A stretch of DNA of 64,000 bases from Streptomyces sp. P3 (GCA_016893485.2 JAFEKX020000001.1:6589501-6653500); one strand, 5' to 3'. Counted from the stretch's first letter, positions 41,018 to 51,942 are shown. Made by a program: numbers and translations. Notes: a model not told the origin generated them from the sequence alone.

Positions 41018-42507
41018 GGGAGCGAGGGGAGCCAGAAGGGGCAGGGGCCCGGGACATCACGGGCCTGCAAGGCTCTCAGGCTCCGCTGTTCCGAGCCCCG
41101 CCCCACTGCCCCGGCACCGCACCCGGCCCACCGGCTCGACTGCCCCGGCGCCCCACCCGGCTCACCGGCTCGACCCACCGCGACGAGCCCGCCCTCGCGT
41201 CGCCGGGACCACGCCGAGTGCCACCGTGTGCTCACACCGCGGGCGGCCGACGGCTGACGCGAGAGTGGCCCTGAACCCGCCGATCACCTCCTCGCCGTAA
41301 CCCATCGCCAACGACGTCGGTACGAACGCCACGAGCGCGTCCGCGATCACCCCGCATACCCGCACGCCGGAACCGACGGGACGAACCGCGCCGGCGCCGC
41401 GAGCAGCGCCTCCGACCCTTCAGCTCCCGCCGCCCCGAACACCTCGGCTGCCGCGCCGAATTCGGGCCGGGCAAGGATCTCCTCGGCGGGGGCTACTGTC
41501 CCGCAGTCCGCAGTCCGCAGTCCGCAGTCCGCAGTCCGCAGTCCGCAGTCCGCAGCCCCGCCCCGGCGCGACGGAGCGCCGACTCACCCCCTGGGGCCCA
41601 ACGCCCCATTGCCGGAAGCGCCTCGCTCCAGCGCAGGCAAGCCCCCGCCTCGCTCCCGAAGGCACCTCGCCTCGCAGTCCGCAGCCTTGGTGCAGCCCGG
41701 CGCGCAGCGCTGACTGACCGACGCGGGGCCCGCCCCCGCCCAGCCCAGAGCCGCCATCGCCCCGCCGGGCTCACCCCCTTCCACCGCCGAAGGTGCTTCG
41801 CCCCACAGCCGGAAGCACCCCACTCCGCCGCCGAAGCCACCCCACCCCACAGCCGAAAGCTCCCCACTCCGCCGACGGCACCTCACCCCACTCCCGAAGG
41901 CACCCGGCCTCACCTCAGGGACCCCGCCCCCACCGCCGGAGGCATCCCGCCCGACCCCCGGCAGGCACCCCGCCTAACCACAGGGACCCCCGCCCCACCG
42001 TCCCAACCCACCCCGGAAGCCCCCCGCCCATCACCCCCGGAGGCACCCCGGAAGCCCCCACCCATCGCCCGGAGGCACCCGCTCCAGCACAGGAAAGCCC
42101 CCGCCTCATCCCCGCAGGCGCCTCCCCACCCCGGAAGCCCCCACCTCACCCCCGGAAGCCCCCACCTCACCCCCGACGGCCCCCGCCTCACCCCGACGGC
42201 ACTCCGCCCCACCCCAGGTAACCCTCCCCGCCCAATCTCGGAACACGCACCCCGCCCCACCCCACGCCCCCGGGGCCAACCCCGCCCTACCCCACGGCCC
42301 CCGGGGCCCAACCCTGCCCCACCCCACGGCCCACCCCGCAACACCCCCACCCAACCGCCGGAGGCAACTCCCACCCACCTGGACGCGCCCAGTTCGACAC
42401 GCCCTCATATGTCCACTTGTGTATGGGTATCGGCCCGGTCGATCTTCGGAACGCAGCCGTTCCGGAATCCCCGGGCGTCGATCACTCCTCAATCATTGGA
42501 GGGCGCT
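41018..42507. other. 1.5 kb low-complexity region without recognisable genes
   Basis: Composition is extreme: C dominates on the plus strand between 41560 and 42400, with degenerate short motifs such as CCGGAAGCCCCCACC and CACCCC repeated every 20 to 25 bases. Several frames stay open for 60 to 150 codons but all encode Pro, Arg and Gly mixtures, which is expected from composition alone. A minus-strand stretch at 41477-41162 (ALVAFVPTSLAMGYGEEVIGG in the second half) has normal amino-acid composition and may be a decayed gene I cannot identify. The region separates the conserved backbone from the CslA cluster. Confidence 0.7.
41502..41557. repeat. Seven to eight copies of a 7-base repeat
   Basis: CGCAGTC is repeated perfectly from 41502 to 41550 (7 copies), followed by an imperfect copy CGCAGCC. 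A 7-base unit is not a multiple of three, so copy-number change would shift any frame reading through it, but no protein is recognised here. Such arrays are prone to slippage in replication and in sequencing. Confidence 0.9.
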
Positions 42508-44290
42508 GTGCGGCCGGAGGGCTACGACTACGACACCTACAGCCGACTGGCCGGGCCGCTCACCGAGCCGTCCGGTGGGTCGTACCAGGTGCAGTACACC
42601 TCGCTCCTCTCGCGCGAGCCCCACCGAATACGCGCTGTCCTCCTGATGAGCCTCGCCCCGTGCTCACCGCCGCCCTGCTCGTCTATCTCGTGTGGCCCTC
42701 CCACTGGGTCGAGCGCGAGGGCGGTCAGGAGTGGATGGTCGGGCTCGACGTCACGATGCTGATAGCCATCGGCCTCATCGAACTGTTCATGGTCGTCAAC
42801 GTCGCCTCCGTCGCCCACGCCACACTGGTCGCCCGCGACCCGATCCCCGTCGTCCCCGCCCCCGGCACCCGCGTCGCCTTCCTCACGACGTACGTCCCGG
42901 GAAAGGAACCCCTCACCATGGTCCGCGCGACCCTCGAAGGCGCGGTCAGGGTCACGCACACCGGGCCCGTGGACGTCTGGCTCCTGGACGAGGGTGACGA
43001 CGAGCAAGCGAAGGCCCTGTGCGCCGAGTTGGGCGTACGGCACTTCACGCGGCACGGCGTCCCGGAGTGGAACCGGCCCAAGGGAGTCCACAAGGCCCGT
43101 ACGAAGCACGGGAACTACAACGCCTGGATCGCCATGCACGGCGGTGACTACGAGTTCTTCGCCTCCGTCGACACCGACCACGTGCCGCTCCCCAACTTCC
43201 TTGAGCGGATGATGGGTTACTTCCGCGACCCGGACGTCGCCTTCGTCGTAGGACCGCAGGTGTACGGGAACTACCACAACCCCGTCACCAAGGCCGCCGA
43301 GTCGCAGCAGTTCCTCTTCCACGCGCTGATCCAGCGCGCCGGCAACCGCTACCGCGCCCCCATGTTCGTCGGGACGAACAACGTCGTACGCATGGCCGCC
43401 GTCAAGCAGATCGGCGGGCTGTACGACTCCATCACCGAGGACATGGCCACCGGCTTCGAGCTGCATCGGCACCGCACCCCCTGACCCGTACGCACTGGCG
43501 GTCCGTCTACACCCCGGATGTGCTCGCCGTCGGGGAGGGCCCGGCCTCCTGGACCGACTTCTTCACGCAGCAGATGCGGTGGTCGCGGGGCACGTACGAG
43601 ACGCTGATCAAGCAGTACTGGAAGGCGCCGTTCACGATGCCTCCGGGGCGGCTGTTCTCGTACACGATGATGCTCGTCTACTACCCGATGACGGCGGTCA
43701 ACTGGCTGCTGGGCATCCTGAGTTGCTTCCTGTTCCTGTGGTTCGGGGCGTCCGGCACCCAGGTCGCCGCGTCCGTGTGGCTGATGCTCTACAGCGATGC
43801 GGCCGCCCTCCAGATCGGGCTGTACCTGTGGAACCGGCGGCACAACGTCTCCCCGCACGAGCCGGAGGGGTCGGGTGGGCTGGCGGGTATGGCGATGTCC
43901 GCGCTGTCCGCGCCCATTTACCTGAAGTCCTTCGGCGAGGCGCTCCTCCGGCGGCCCAGCCGGTTCGTCGTCACCCCCAAGGGCGGCGACGCCAGCCCCG
44001 ACCGGGTGATGACCTTCCGCATCCATCTCTTCTGGGCGATCCTCCTGGCGACCTCGCTGGGCGGCTCGGTCGTCCTCGACCACACGCACGCGGCGATGCG
44101 CACCTGGGCCGTCCTCGGCATGGTCATCTCCCTTGCCCCGCTGGGGATCTGGGTCGGCTCGCTGCTCAAGGAGCGCCGGGAGCGGCGGTCGCTGCTCGGC
44201 GGCGCGCGCACCGTCGACACGGCCGAGCCCGCGCTCGCCACCACCGGGGCCGGTCCGTCCGTCTCCAGCACCTTGACAGGGGGCAACTGA
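42508..44290 (+). CDS. cslA: Cellulose-synthase-like glycosyltransferase (GT2, CslA type), two apparent frameshifts
   Basis: Makes a beta-glucan at the hyphal tip; in S. lividans CslA is needed for morphology and attachment. About 594 residues: two N-terminal membrane helices (about residues 45-62 and 75-93), then the GT2 core with LLDEGDDEQA, the metal-binding DTD in ASVDTDHVPLPNF, the acceptor TED in ITEDMATGFELH and the QxxRW motif QQMRWSRG, then four further helices and a charged tail. The PilZ domain of proteobacterial BcsA is absent. One base is missing near 42658 and one near 43478. GTG 42508 has GGAGGG 4 bases upstream. Followed by glxA after 2 bases. Confidence 0.9.
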
Positions 44291-44292
44291 CC

Positions 44293-46247
44293 ATGGCTTT
44301 CCAGCCGTCCCAGAGAACCAGGAAGACCGTCCTCGGCATCGGCGGCATCGCCGTCCTGGCCGGTCTCAACGCCCCGGCCGCCCTCGACTTCGCGAGCGAG
44401 CAGTACCACGACTACAAGATCACGCGGCCCGAGTACATGGCCAAGTACGGCTCCTGGGACCAGATCGACATCCCGAAGGAGTACCGCACCAACGCCATCC
44501 ACGCCTCGCTGCTGCACACCGGCAAGGTGCTGATCGTGGCCGGGTCGGGCAATGAGCAGAAGAAGTTCAACGCGGGTTCCTTCGACACCGTGTTGTGGGA
44601 CCCGAAGGCCAACACGTTCAAGAAGATCCCGACCCCGGTCGACTTCTTCTGCGGCGGCCACAGCCAACTCCCCAGCGGCAACCTGCTGGTGGCCGGCGGC
44701 ACCGCCCGCTACGAACTCCTCGACGGCGAGGTCAAGCGGGCCGGCGGCGGCATGCGCGTCAAGAACGAGAGCCCGAACAAGGCGATGTTCCTCAAGAAGG
44801 GCACCGTTTTCCGCTCACCGGCCGGCGTCGACTACGTCACCAGGTTCGACGTCACCGTCCCCAAGGCCAAGCGCGAGTTCAAGGTCACGTACAACGCCCG
44901 CGGTGCGATGCAACCCTGGCAGACCAAGGTCACCGCGAGCGAGGTACGCGTCTTCGTCGAGGCCGCCGAAGCGGGCCCGATGTCGGTCACCGAGAACCAG
45001 GCGCAGTACGACATCGTCGGCCTCAAGGGCAAGGACGCGAACAACACGTACGGCCTCTCCGAGAAGATCACCCTGCAGAAGCAGGACTACCAAGGCATCC
45101 GCGCCGCCTACGAGTTCGACCCGAAGGCCGAGCGGTACATCCCCGTCGACCCGATGGAGAAGGCCCGCTGGTACCCGACCCTCGTCGGCCTCGACGACGG
45201 CCGCGTCCTCGCCGTCTCCGGCCTCGACGACGTCGGCGTCATCGACCAGGGCGACAACGAGATCTACGACCCGAAGACCAAGAAGTGGACCCCGGGCCCC
45301 AAGCGCTACTTCCCCACCTACCCGGCCCTCTTCCTCACCAAGGGCGGCAAGCTCTTCTACCCGGCCTCCAACGCCGGGTACGGACCCGCCAACAAGGGCC
45401 GCGAGCCCGGCCTCTGGGACCTGAAGACCAACAAGTTCACCAAGGTCGCCGGCCTGCGCGACCCCGACGAGACCGAGACCTCGTCCTCGCTCCTGCTGCC
45501 GCCCGCACAGGACCAGAAGGTGATGATCCTCGGCGGCGGAGGCGTCGGCGAGTCCAAGAAGTCGACCCCGCGCACCGCGGTCGTCGACCTCAAGCAGGAC
45601 ACCCCGCCTTCAAGGACGGCCCCCAACTCCCGCAGGGCACGCGCTACTTGAACAGCGTGATCATGCCGGACGACTCGGTCTTCACCACCAACGGCTCCTC
45701 GGACTACCGCGGCCGCAGCGCCAGCAACATCTTCAAGGCCCAGTTCTACGACCCGAAGGGCAACGCCTTCCATCCGGCCGCCGCCCCGATGATCGGCCGC
45801 AACTACCACTCCGAGGCACTGCTGTTGCCCGACGGCAGAGTCGTCACCTTCGGCTCCGACCCGCTCTTCGACGACCAGGCCAACACCAAACTGGGCCACT
45901 TCGAGCAGCGCATGGAGATCTTCACCCCGCCCGCGCTGCACAAGAACGGCACCAACAGGCCCGTACTGCAGGACGGTCCGGAGACCCTGGACCGGCACCA
46001 CCGGGCGACCTTCCGCACCGACCACCCCGAACGGGTCGTCAAGGCCCGGCTGATGCGGCCGAGTTCGGTCACGCACACGACGGACGTCGAACAGCGCTCC
46101 ATCGAACTCGGCCTCGTCAAGGACGGCAGGTCGGTGACGGTGGACGTCCCCAAGGACCGGGCGCTGGTGCCGCCCGGCTGGTACATGCTCTTCGTGACGG
46201 ACGCGCAGGGCACGCCGTCCGAGGCCAAGTGGATCCAGGTGCAGTGA
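44293..46247 (+). CDS. glxA: GlxA-type mononuclear copper radical oxidase, one apparent frameshift
   Basis: Galactose-oxidase-like extracytoplasmic enzyme that works with CslA in making the tip glucan. About 650 residues, with an uncleaved N-terminal anchor (KTVLGIGGIAVLAGLNA). Kelch-type repeats follow. The Tyr-Cys cofactor Cys is Cys120 in DFFCGGHSQLPSG; the matching Tyr is in EKARWYPTLVGL (Tyr294), and the copper-binding Tyr-His pair lies in GRNYHSEALLLPDGRV, with a further His expected in the C-terminal DUF1929 domain (PSSVTHTTD). One base is missing near 45600 (DTP-AFKDGPQ). Starts at ATG 44293, 2 bases after the cslA stop. Same order as the known S. coelicolor glxA locus. Confidence 0.93.
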
Positions 46248-46276
46248 AGTCGACCCGGTCGAACTGAACCGCCCTG

Positions 46277-47268
46277 CTACGCCTTGGAGTTGCGCGCCAG
46301 CTCCAAGGCGTACTCCGGCCACCACTGCCCGGCGTTCGGACCACCCTCGCAGGTGCCGTCCGAGGCGCCGGGCCGCTTGATCCACAGATAGGCGTCCAGA
46401 GCGGCCTCGCCGGTGTCGGTGGTCGGCCGGGTGCCCAGGCCGCGGCCGGGCGGGTTGCACCAGGCGCCGTCCAGCGGACCGTTGCCGTTGCGGCTGGTGT
46501 CCACGACGAAGTGCTTGCCGCCCAGGTCGCGCGAGAGCTCGATGCCGTACTTCTTCGTCACCTCGTCCGTCTGGAAGTTGGACACGTTGAGCGAGAACCC
46601 GTCCGCCTCCTGGACACCGGCCCGTTTCAACGGCTCCACCAGCTTCCCGGGGTCCCTGATCCAGGCCGGGTTGCCCGCGTCGAGGTACACCTTCGTCCCC
46701 GGCTGCTGCTTCAGCCGGACGACCGCCCGCTCAGCAACTGCTCCCGCTCGTCCTGGTACTCACCCGGCGTGCAGCCGTCCACCGTGTGCGCGACGGCATC
46801 CGGCTCCAGCACGACCAGCGCCTTCGCACTCCCCAGCGCCTCGGCGAACTTCCCGATCCACGCCCGGTACGCGTCCGCGTCCGCCGCCCCGCCGGCCGAG
46901 TGCTGACCGCAGTCGCGGTGCGGGATGTCGTACGCCACGAAGAGCGCCGTACGCCCCTCCTGGCGCGCGGCCGAGGTCGCCGCCCGCACCACGGGGCCGG
47001 GGTCGATCTCCCCGGCGGGCCACAGCGCGGCCGGCTCCTCGGCGATCCGCCTGAGCAGGGCGGCGTCCTGGGTGCGCCCCTCCCGCTCCCACAGCTGGAT
47101 CTGCTCGGCCGCCGGGCTCGCCGGGTCGACCCAGAAGGTCATGTCGCCGGCCGGCCCCTTGGACCGGGCACCGGCGACGGAGGCCTCGTCGACGTCGGAC
47201 GCGGACGAACAGCCCACCGCGAGGCCGAACACCGCGAGCGCCGCGAACGTGTGGATCAGCCGGGACAT
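46277..47268 (-). CDS. GH6 endoglucanase-type lipoprotein (CslZ-like), one apparent frameshift
   Basis: Lipoprotein with the lipobox LAVGC at Cys20, so anchored to the outer face of the membrane. The GH6 catalytic pattern is visible: EGRTALFVAYDIPHRDCGQ, the catalytic Asp in VVLEPDAVAH and the block HFVVDTSRNGNGP. Cleaves beta-1,4-glucan; in the cslA/glxA locus such an enzyme is thought to open or trim the nascent glucan. A base is missing near 46733. ATG 47268 after AAGGAG. About 330 residues. Converges with glxA, its gene ends 30 bases after the glxA stop. In S. coelicolor the third gene of this locus is also a GH6 protein. Confidence 0.88.
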
Positions 47269-47443
47269 GCTGCTCCTTGCGCGAGGGGGACATTCGATGA
47301 CAATCAGTCAGTAATGCTGGCACAGCGGGCGCGGCCCGCTCCGCTACGACACCGGGCACACGGGTACGGCCGCGGCGGGCCGCCGGGACCGAAGGGCGAG
47401 ACGGGGCTGACCACGATGTGACCGGCCGGTAAGGTCTGGTGCC

Positions 47444-47953
47444 GTGCCGAAGCCCCTCAGTCTCCCTTTCGACCCCATCGCCCGCGCCGACGAACACTGG
47501 AAGCAGCGCTGGGGAAGCGTGCCCTCGATGGCCGCCATCACCTCGATCATGCGGGCCCAGCAGATCCTGCTCGCCGAGGTCGACGCGGTCGTCAAGCCGT
47601 ACGGACTGACCTTCGCGCGCTACGAGGCGCTGGTGCTGCTCACCTTCTCCAAGGCCGGCGAGCTGCCCATGTCCAAGATCGGCGAGCGGCTCATGGTGCA
47701 CCCCACCTCCGTGACGAACACCGTGGACCGCCTGGTCAGGTCCGGTCTCGTCGCCAAGCGCCCGAACCCGAACGACGGCCGCGGCACCCTCGCCTCGATC
47801 ACCGACAAGGGCCGCGAGGTCTGCGACGCGGCCACCCGCGACCTGATGGAGATGGACTTCGGCCTGGGCGCCTACGACGCCGAGGAGTGCGGGGAGATCT
47901 TCGCGATGCTGCGGCCGCTGAGGGTCGCCGCGGAGGACTTCGACGAGGAGTGA
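47444..47953 (+). CDS. MarR-family transcriptional regulator
   Basis: 169 residues, intact. An N-terminal dimerisation helix precedes the winged helix: LPMSKIGERLMVHPTSVTNTVDRLVRSGLVAKRPNPNDGRG. GTG 47444. The C terminus is acidic (EDFDEE). It is followed by the DUF3817 gene 56 bases later, and is divergent from the GH6 lipoprotein gene, so either may be regulated. Not related closely to the regulator at 37052. Confidence 0.9.
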   Translation: MPKPLSLPFDPIARADEHWKQRWGSVPSMAAITSIMRAQQILLAEVDAVVKPYGLTFARYEALVLLTFSKAGELPMSKIGERLMVHPTSVTNTVDRLVRSGLVAKRPNPNDGRGTLASITDKGREVCDAATRDLMEMDFGLGAYDAEECGEIFAMLRPLRVAAEDFDEE

Positions 47954-48009
47954 GCCGGGCCGCCGACCCGGGGAAAGATCGCCCGGAACGGGTGGTTACG
48001 CTCGTCCTC

Positions 48010-48348
48010 ATGAAAAAGAGCGTGTTCACCCGCTACCGCGTTTTGGCGTACACCACGGGTGTGCTGCTGGTCCTGCTCTGCCTGAGCATGATCGCCAAGT
48101 ACCTCCTGAAGATCGACGGCGCCGGGAGCTTCACCGAGGTCGTCGCCATCGCGCACGGCTGGCTGTACGTCGTCTATCTGCTCTTCGCCTTCGACCTGGG
48201 CTCCAAGGCCAAGTGGCCGGTGGGCAAGCAGCTGTGGGTGCTCCTCGCGGGCACGATCCCGACGGCCGCGTTCTTCGTCGAGCGCAGGATCAGCCACGAG
48301 CTCGAGGGCCGGTTCGCCGAGCCGGCTCCGGTCGCCGCCGAGGTCTGA
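48010..48348 (+). CDS. DUF3817 membrane protein (second copy)
   Basis: 112 residues, intact, three hydrophobic segments. VVAIAHGWLYVVYLLFAFDLGSKAKW and IPTAAFFVERRISHELE match the DUF3817 gene at 40262, with moderate identity. ATG 48010. The two copies lie on either side of the CslA region. Function is unknown. Confidence 0.88.
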   Translation: MKKSVFTRYRVLAYTTGVLLVLLCLSMIAKYLLKIDGAGSFTEVVAIAHGWLYVVYLLFAFDLGSKAKWPVGKQLWVLLAGTIPTAAFFVERRISHELEGRFAEPAPVAAEV

Positions 48349-48432
48349 GCACCACCGCTTCCACCGCCGTACGAGTCGTGTACGGCGGTCAGCCATCGAC
48401 ATTTACTAGGACGTCCTAGTAAATTCGAAGGT

Positions 48433-50130
48433 ATGGACGCTGACGCCATCGCAGAAGGCCGCCGACGCTGGCAGGCCCGGTTCGACGCCGCACGCACGCG
48501 TGAGGCCGACTTCTCCACGCTCTCCGGCGATCCCGTGGAGCCGGTGTACGGGCCTCGCCCCGGGGACAGGTACGACGGCTTCGAGCGGATCGGCTGGCCC
48601 GGCGAGTACCCCTACACGCGCGGGCTGCACGCCACGGGCTACCGGGGCGGACCTGGACGATCCGGCAGTTCGCCGGGTTCGGCAACGCCGAGCAGACCAA
48701 CGAGCGCTACAAGAAGATCCTGGCCAACGGCGGCGGCGGTCTCTCCGTCGCCTTCGACATGCCGACCCTCATGGGCCGCGACTCCGACGACCCGCGCTCG
48801 CTGGGCGAGGTCGGGCACTGCGGGGTCGCCATCGACTCGGCCGCCGACATGGAGGTCCTCTTCAAGGACATCCCGCTCGGCGACGTGACCACCTCCATGA
48901 CCATCAGCGGACCGGCCGTCCCCGTCTTCTGCATGTACCTGGTGGCGGCCGAGCGGCAGGGCGTGGACCCCGCCGTCCTCAACGGCACGCTCCAGACGGA
49001 CATCTTCAAGGAGTACATCGCCCAGAAGGAGTGGCTCTTCCAGCCCGAGCCGCACCTGCGCCTCATCGGCGACCTCATGGAGTACTGCGCGACCGGCATC
49101 CCCGCCTACAAGCCGCTGTCCGTCTCCGGCTACCACATCCGCGAGGCCGGCTCCACGGCCGCGCAGGAGCTGGCGTACACCCTCGCCGACGGCTTCGGGT
49201 ACGTCGAACTCGGCCTGTCCCGGGGCATGGACGTCGACGTCTTCGCCCCCGGCCTGTCCTTCTTCTTCGACGCGCACGTCGACTTCTTCGAGGAGATCGC
49301 CAAGTTCCGCGCTGCGCGCCGCATCTGGGCCCGCTGGATGCGGGACGTCTACGGCGCGCGGACCGAGAAGGCCCAGTGGCTGCGCTTCCACACCCAGACC
49401 GCCGGCGTCTCCCTGACCGCCCAGCAGCCGTACAACAACGTCGTTCGTACGGCAGTCGAGGCACTGGCGGCCGTGCTCGGCGGGACCAACTCGCTGCACA
49501 CCAACGCCCTGGACGAGACCCTCGCGCTGCCCAGCGAGCAGGCCGCGGAGATCGCGCTGCGCACGCAGCAGGTGCTGATGGAGGAGACCGGGGTCGCCAA
49601 CGTGGCGGATCCGCTGGGGGTTCGTGGTACGTCGAGCAGCTCACCGACCGGATCGAGGCGGACGCCGAGAAGATCTTCGAGCAGATCAGGGAGCGCGGGC
49701 TGCGGGCCCACCCGGACGGACGGCATCCGATCGGGCCGATCACCTCCGGCATCCTGCGGGGCATCGAGGACGGCTGGTTCACCGGTGAGATCGCCGAGGC
49801 CGCGTTCCAGTACCAGCGGTCGGTGGAGAAGGGCGACAAGCGGGTCGTCGGCGTCAATGTGCACCACGGTTCCGTCACCGGAGACCTGGAGATCCTGCGG
49901 GTCAGCCACGAGGTGGAGCGGGAGCAGATCCGGGAGCTGGGCGCGCGCAGGGGCGTCCGGGACGAGGCGGCCGTAGGGGCCGCGCTGGACGCGATGCTCG
50001 CGGCGGCGCGGGACGGGTCGAACATGATCGGGCCGATGCTGGACGCGGCGCGGGCCGAGGCGACGCTCGGGGAGATCTGCGGGGTGCTGCGGGACGAGTG
50101 GGGGTGTACACCGAGCCCGCCGGGTTCTAG
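48433..50130 (+). CDS. icmA: Isobutyryl-CoA mutase large subunit, three apparent frameshifts
   Basis: Adenosylcobalamin-dependent rearrangement of isobutyryl-CoA to n-butyryl-CoA, linking valine breakdown to butyrate units. With shifts near 48655, 49617 and 50108 repaired it is 566 residues, the size of IcmA, and lacks the C-terminal B12-binding domain of methylmalonyl-CoA mutase, which would be supplied by a separate small subunit (IcmB, not in the window). The substrate pocket has F in RQFAGF and Q in AQKEWLF where methylmalonyl-CoA mutases have Tyr and Arg, matching the IcmA type. ATG 48433. Supporting genes in the window are meaB, the adenosyltransferase and mce. Confidence 0.9.
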
Positions 50131-50143
50131 AACTCGCCCTTTT

Positions 50144-50767
50144 CTACTGGGTGTTGATCGAGGTCAGGCCCAGGAGCAGGACCTGGGTGAAGCTGCGGAC
50201 CCAGCGTTCGTCGGCGGGTTCCGCGCTCACCAGGGTGCGGTGGACGACCGCGCCCGCGACCACGTCGAAGATGAGGTCGGCGGTGCGGGCGGCCTCCTCG
50301 GGGTCGGTCTCCGGGGAGTTCGCCGCGCGCCTGGGCCCGCGCCCTGCCCTCCAGGACCAGGCGCTTCTGCCGGTCGACGATGGACTCGCGGATGCGCTCG
50401 CGCAGGGCGTCGTCGCGGATCGACTCGGCGACCACCGCCATCAGCCCGCTCTTGGCCTCCGGGCGGGCCAGGATCGCCGCGAACTGGAGGACCACGCCCT
50501 CGATGTCGGCGGCCAGCGTGCCCCGGTCGGGGAGGCGGAGCTCGTCGAAGAGCTCCGCCACCGCGTCCACGACGAGTTCGTTCTTGCCCGCCCAGCGGCG
50601 GTAGAGGGTCGTCTTCGCGACCCCCGCGCGGGTGGCGACGTCCCCAACGTGAGCCTGGACCAGCCGAGTTCGACCAGGGCGTCCCGCGTGGCCGCGAGGA
50701 TCGCGGTGTCCGCCGTGGCGCTGCGGGGGCGTCCTGCGGCGCGCGGGGCGGGAGTGCTGCTCTGCAT
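50144..50767 (-). CDS. TetR-family transcriptional regulator, two apparent frameshifts
   Basis: About 208 residues. The DNA-binding helix-turn-helix is GDVATRAGVAKTTLYRRWAGKNELV at residues 46-70, typical TetR. The C-terminal ligand domain is not specific. A base is missing near 50647 (RLT-LGDVATRAG) and the frame changes again near 50330, where an extra C seems present. ATG 50767. Divergent from the thioredoxin-TPR gene, 198 bases apart; the stop is 13 bases from the end of icmA, which converges on it. Confidence 0.85.
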
Positions 50768-50965
50768 CCCACGACCATAACCGTCGGGTCCTGTGGCGCA
50801 GTGAGGGAGATCACCGGGTACCGGTATCCGGGAGGTGCCCCCACCATTACGCTACGACTCGTAGCGAAACCACGTGCCGGGTGGGGACCCGGCGCCGGAC
50901 GGCTCGCGCCGGACGAGCTTTCACAACGCTTTTCATTCACACGCGCGGACGGGGAGGATAGACGC

Positions 50966-51942
50966 ATGCAGCCACGGAACATGTCCATGAGCGGAGTCGT
51001 CGACCTCGCCGCGGTGAAGGCGGCCCAAGAGGCCAAGGTCAAGGCGGAGCAGGCGCGCGCCGAGACCGCCAGGCAGGGCGGCGGCGGGGCCGTCTCCCCG
51101 GCCGACCTGGTGATCGACGTAGATGAGGCGGGGTTCGAGAGCGAGGTCCTGCAGCGGTCCACCGAGGTCCCGGTCGTCATCGACTTCTGGGCCGAGTGGT
51201 GCGAGCCGTGCAAGCAGCTGAGCCCGCTCCTGGAGCGGCTCGCCCTTGAGTACAACGGACGCTTCGTCCTTGCCAAGATCGACGTCGACGCCAACCAGAT
51301 GCTGATGCAGCAGTTCGGGGTGCAGGGCATCCCGGCCGTCTTCGCGGTGGTCGCCGGCCAGGCGCTCCCGCTCTTCCAGGGGGCCGCCGCCGAGTCGCAG
51401 ATCCGGCAGACCCTCGACCAGTTGATCCAGGTCGCCGAGCAGCGCTTCGGCCTCACCGGGCTGGCCGTCGACCCCGACGCCGAGCAGGGTGACCGCCCCG
51501 AGGCCGTCGCCGAGGTACCGGCTGGTCCCTATGACGCCCTGCTCGAAGCCGCCGTACAGGCCCTGGACGCGGGGACTTCGGCGGGGCCGTGCAGGCCTAC
51601 AAGAACGTGCTGAGCGACGACCCGGGCAACTCCGAGGCGAAACTGGGGCTCGCCCAGGCCGAGTTGCTGCACCGGGTGTCGGCGCTCGACCCGCAGCAGG
51701 TGCGCACCGAGGCCGCCGAGAAGCCGGGTGACGTGCCGGCCCAGATCGCCGCCGCCGACCTGGATCTGGTGGGCGGCCATGTCGAGGACGCCTTCAGCCG
51801 GCTCATCGACACCGTGCGGCGCACGGTGGGTGACGACCGGGACGCCGTACGGCTGCGGCTGCTGGAGCTGTTCGAGGTCGTCGGGGCCGATGACCCCAGG
51901 GTGACGGCGGCCCGGCGGGCGCTGGCGAGGGCGCTGTTCTGA
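50966..51942 (+). CDS. Thioredoxin-fold tetratricopeptide protein (CnoX/YbbN-like), one apparent frameshift
   Basis: About 326 residues. A thioredoxin domain at 43-150 has the active site WCEPC (Cys79-Glu80-Pro81-Cys82) in place of the standard WCGPC, with the cis-Pro in GIPAVF. C-terminal residues from about 190 make TPR-like helices (AVQAYKNVLSDDPGNSEAKLGLAQAELL), as in YbbN-type co-chaperones. ATG 50966, GGGGAGGA 9 bases upstream. One base is missing near 51575 (LDAGDFGGAVQAY). Upstream DNA holds a possible promoter region shared with the TetR gene. Confidence 0.87.

Noticed and set aside
41793..42221. Pro-rich protein of 142 residues
   Set aside because: Its PPHPRK repeats follow directly from the C-rich tandem DNA; no ribosome site and no homologue recalled.
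48500..51613. Plus-strand open frame of over 1000 codons through icmA, the TetR gene and the thioredoxin gene
   Set aside because: It is one frame that stays open across three genes because of high GC. The protein families are read in other frames; only its final part coincides with the thioredoxin gene.
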